Origin: Piscirickettsiaceae bacterium
GTDB taxonomy: Bacteria > Pseudomonadota > Gammaproteobacteria > Nitrosococcales > Methylophagaceae
Length of the DNA: 6,831 bases
Direction of reading: 5' to 3'
Assembly (NCBI GenBank): GCA_030627065.1
Contig: DAOUSV010000080.1
Span: forward strand, 1 to 6,831
Positions 5,105 to 6,831 of the stretch are shown one piece after another. Each line of letters opens with the position of its first letter. The stretch's first letter is position 1. Both the position numbers and the translations under genes were made by a program. The notes under the pieces are model-generated. The model was not told the origin of the DNA. It worked only from the letters and a program-made list of their open reading frames with translations, and searched no databases.

Positions 5105-5643
5105 CAGTCAATCAAAATGAATTATTGTCAGCGTTAGTTGATGGCGAATTGCAAGGTGAAGAGTTAGAACAAGCCTTAGATTTATTGCAGTCAGACAAGC
5201 AAGCAATGGCGCAATTTCAGCGATATCAAATAGTAAAAGATGCCTTACATGGTCATGTATCGACACATAAAAATTCTGACCTAACAATACGAATCTCAGA
5301 CAGTTTAAGAGATGAACCGACCTTTTCTAATAAAAGTGCACAGATCATTTCTTTTCCGAAACAGTTTTGGAAGCAAGCATCTAGTTTGGCTGTGGCAGCT
5401 TCGATTGGCGCATTAGCTGTTATCGGAATGACAACCGAGCCTCAAGTATCTGAACATACTATGGCTGCAATGGATGCATCACCGACGTCTATTATCATCG
5501 CTAAAAAAACAGATCGTTGGACAGTGGATGAGTCAGAAATAGAAGATAGATTGAATACCTATTTGCTAGATCATAATGAGTATACGAATACATCAGATGT
5601 CTTTTCCTATGCTCGTGTTGTTTCATATAGTGTAGGGCAATAA
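5101..5643 (+). CDS. rseA: Anti-sigma-E factor RseA, inner-membrane
   Basis: Single-pass inner-membrane anti-sigma factor of 180 aa, shorter than E. coli RseA (216 aa). The N-terminal cytoplasmic domain (about 4-70), with NELLSALVDGE and later FQRYQIVKDALHG (39-51), follows the family pattern that clamps RpoE. A transmembrane helix lies at about 93-111. The periplasmic tail of about 68 residues should carry the RseB-binding region and the site cut by DegS, after which RseP cuts in the membrane and RpoE is freed. No cysteine is present. The ATG overlaps the rpoE stop by 4 bp, and AAGGGG at 5088-5093 is a good ribosome-binding site 7 bases upstream. The stop is 1 base before the rseB start. The periplasmic part is the least conserved, so the cleavage site cannot be placed by eye. 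Confidence 0.92.
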   Translation: MTVNQNELLSALVDGELQGEELEQALDLLQSDKQAMAQFQRYQIVKDALHGHVSTHKNSDLTIRISDSLRDEPTFSNKSAQIISFPKQFWKQASSLAVAASIGALAVIGMTTEPQVSEHTMAAMDASPTSIIIAKKTDRWTVDESEIEDRLNTYLLDHNEYTNTSDVFSYARVVSYSVGQ

Positions 5644-5644
5644 G

Positions 5645-6613
5645 GTGCCAATAGTATATCGAGTTTTTATAGGGCTAATCTTAACTGCCGCATCTATAAC
5701 TGCCTATGCAAATGATGCTGCAGTATTACTAGAGCGTACAAGTATAGCGGCCAAACAGTTGAATTATGATGGTATATTTGCACTGCAAGCTGGTGAGAAA
5801 CTGCAGTCTATTCGCATTATTCATCGTAAAAATAAGGAGGGTGAAGCTGAGCGGCTTATTTCCTTAAGCGGTGTTGAAAGAGAGTTGATTCGTACGGATA
5901 ACACGGTGATCTGCGTGTACCCGGAAGGCGAAAAGATGCAGCCGAATCACCAACCTTTGGGACGTGGATTCCCTAGTGATTTATTAAGCCGATTAAGTTT
6001 GGCAATGCCCTATTATAATGAATCATTAGGCGGACAAGGACGTGTTGCAGGGCATAAAGCTCAGGAAGTAAACCTCATACCAAAAGATAATTATCGTTAT
6101 GCTTATCGGTTATGGATAGCTAAAGAGTCGGACTTGTTATTACAGTCAGATTTAGTGGCTGAAGATGGTCGAGTACTTGAAAAGTTTGCCTTCTCATCTG
6201 TTGAGATGGGACTTGAGATCCCAGAACTGCTACTCAAGCCTCAAATGCAAGGTAATACTATGTCTTGGGAGCGTGTTAAGCCTACATCAGGTCAGACTGG
6301 CGTGATTGAACTAAAATCAAACTGGAAGATAGCATGGTTACCAGAAGGATTTAATCTTATTGTGCATCAAAACCGTATCAAAGCAAGAAATGGAGCGGCT
6401 GTTGAACAACGAGTTTATAGCGATGGCTTAAGTTCTATTTCTATATTTTCCGAAAAAATACGGGCACGACATAGTCATTTACATGGCGGATCTCAAATGG
6501 GTGCCGTCAATGCATTTGGCAGTATTATCAATGCACACTTTGTTACTGTTGTAGGCTCAGTACCCGCGCGAACAGTAGAAAAAGTCGGTAACGCAATTGA
6601 ATATAATGATTGA
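5645..6613 (+). CDS. rseB: Periplasmic sigma-E regulator RseB (MucB family)
   Basis: Predicted 322-aa secreted protein, close to the 318 aa of E. coli RseB. It binds the periplasmic tail of RseA and shields it from DegS; lipopolysaccharide intermediates are known to release it. A signal peptide covers about residues 1-22 (YRVFIGLILTAASITAYA), with likely cleavage after the A-Y-A at 20-22. The large N-terminal lipoprotein-localisation-like domain starts near YDGIFAL (41-47). The smaller C-terminal domain carries family motifs YSDGLSSISIF (258-268), GAVNAFG (286-292) and VTVVGSVP (300-307). The start is GTG 5645: an in-frame TAG at 5633-5635 blocks upstream starts, and AGGG at 5634-5637 sits 7 bases before it. 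It follows rseA with one base between and overlaps rseC by 8 bp, so it is firmly in the operon. Confidence 0.94.
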   Translation: MPIVYRVFIGLILTAASITAYANDAAVLLERTSIAAKQLNYDGIFALQAGEKLQSIRIIHRKNKEGEAERLISLSGVERELIRTDNTVICVYPEGEKMQPNHQPLGRGFPSDLLSRLSLAMPYYNESLGGQGRVAGHKAQEVNLIPKDNYRYAYRLWIAKESDLLLQSDLVAEDGRVLEKFAFSSVEMGLEIPELLLKPQMQGNTMSWERVKPTSGQTGVIELKSNWKIAWLPEGFNLIVHQNRIKARNGAAVEQRVYSDGLSSISIFSEKIRARHSHLHGGSQMGAVNAFGSIINAHFVTVVGSVPARTVEKVGNAIEYND

Positions 6614-6831
6614 ACAATCAGCCAAAGTTATCAGCTCTGATAATGAGACTGTTTCCTTAGAAGTTGAACGCCAATCTACGTGTAGTGCGTGTAAAGTAAG
6701 ACAAGGTTGTGGCACAGCGATGTTAGCTGAACATGTAGGCAAACGGTTTTCTCATATTACAGTGCCTAAAACGGCTGATGTAAACATTGGGCAACAAGTA
6801 CAGTTAGCAATCCCAGAAGAGACCTTGATAC
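6606..6831 (+). CDS. rseC: RseC, SoxR-reducing/sigma-E regulator family protein (3' end missing)
   Basis: Frame open from ATG 6606 to the right edge, 75 complete codons of a protein of about 150-160 aa in relatives. The N-terminus MIEQSAKVIS and the cysteine cluster C26-x2-C29-x5-C35 (CSACKVRQGCG) match E. coli RseC, where the same C-x2-C-x5-C spacing occurs. The usual two transmembrane helices would lie beyond the window. RseC is an inner-membrane protein linked to SoxR reduction (with the Rsx complex) and, weakly, to sigma-E control; the cysteines suggest a metal or redox centre. The start overlaps the rseB stop (TGA 6611-6613) by 8 bp. The reading frame is intact as far as it is seen. Confidence 0.92.
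   Translation, partial: MIEQSAKVISSDNETVSLEVERQSTCSACKVRQGCGTAMLAEHVGKRFSHITVPKTADVNIGQQVQLAIPEETLI

Noticed and set aside
6557..6742. 61-codon - strand frame across the rseB/rseC junction
   Set aside because: The plus-strand frame here is clearly RseC, with its C-x2-C-x5-C motif, so the antisense frame is a shadow.
1..6831. CRISPR arrays, tRNA/rRNA genes, insertion sequences or att-type direct repeats
   Set aside because: No regularly spaced repeats, RNA-gene signatures, transposase-like frames or terminal inverted repeats were seen; the kinase has no obvious mobile-element ends.

Overview
The window reads as chromosomal DNA from a marine-type gammaproteobacterium of moderate to low GC. 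NadB, RpoE and RseC all look like close relatives of the enterobacterial proteins. The order ygfX > < nadB, followed by rpoE-rseA-rseB-rseC, is the one I associate with Vibrionales/Alteromonadales-like genomes (Vibrio, Shewanella, Moritella, Psychromonas and similar). A genus cannot be assigned from the sequence alone.

Layout from left to right: (1) a YgfX/CptA-family small inner-membrane protein on + (8-430); its start overlaps the stop codons of a gene lying off the left edge, probably sdhE. (2) nadB, L-aspartate oxidase, on - (411-2012), converging on ygfX with a 20-bp overlap of the coding ends. (3) A 224-bp divergent intergenic region (2013-2236) holding the nadB and kinase start regions and a possible 25-codon small ORF. 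(4) A 723-aa orphan membrane sensor histidine kinase on + (2237-4408): six predicted membrane helices, two PAS domains, HisKA and HATPase, and no receiver. (5) A 114-bp gap (4409-4522) with a good sigma-E-type promoter, a 21-codon leader ORF coupled to rpoE by an ATGA overlap, and three GGAT motifs. (6) The envelope-stress operon rpoE (sigma-E), rseA (membrane anti-sigma), rseB (periplasmic regulator) and rseC (cut by the right edge), tightly packed with overlapping or nearly touching ends.

How the genes work together: RpoE is held at the inner membrane by RseA. RseB binds RseA in the periplasm and shields it from regulated proteolysis. Envelope damage releases RpoE, which should fire its own promoter at 4442-4469. 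NadB starts de novo NAD synthesis and is a housekeeping neighbour with no direct link to the stress circuit.

The unusual element is the histidine kinase between nadB and rpoE, which are commonly direct divergent neighbours. It is visibly more AT-rich in places than nadB, has no adjacent response regulator, and points into the rpoE operon. Its first PAS domain resembles the flavin-binding NifL type. Its second aligns without gaps to a FixL-type PAS, with a histidine at the haem-ligand position. A redox/oxygen sensor next to the sigma-E operon is the most interesting hypothesis here, but it is inference. The other point worth follow-up is the rpoE leader, which may combine a coupled leader peptide, promoter choice that includes or excludes that peptide, and CsrA-like sites.
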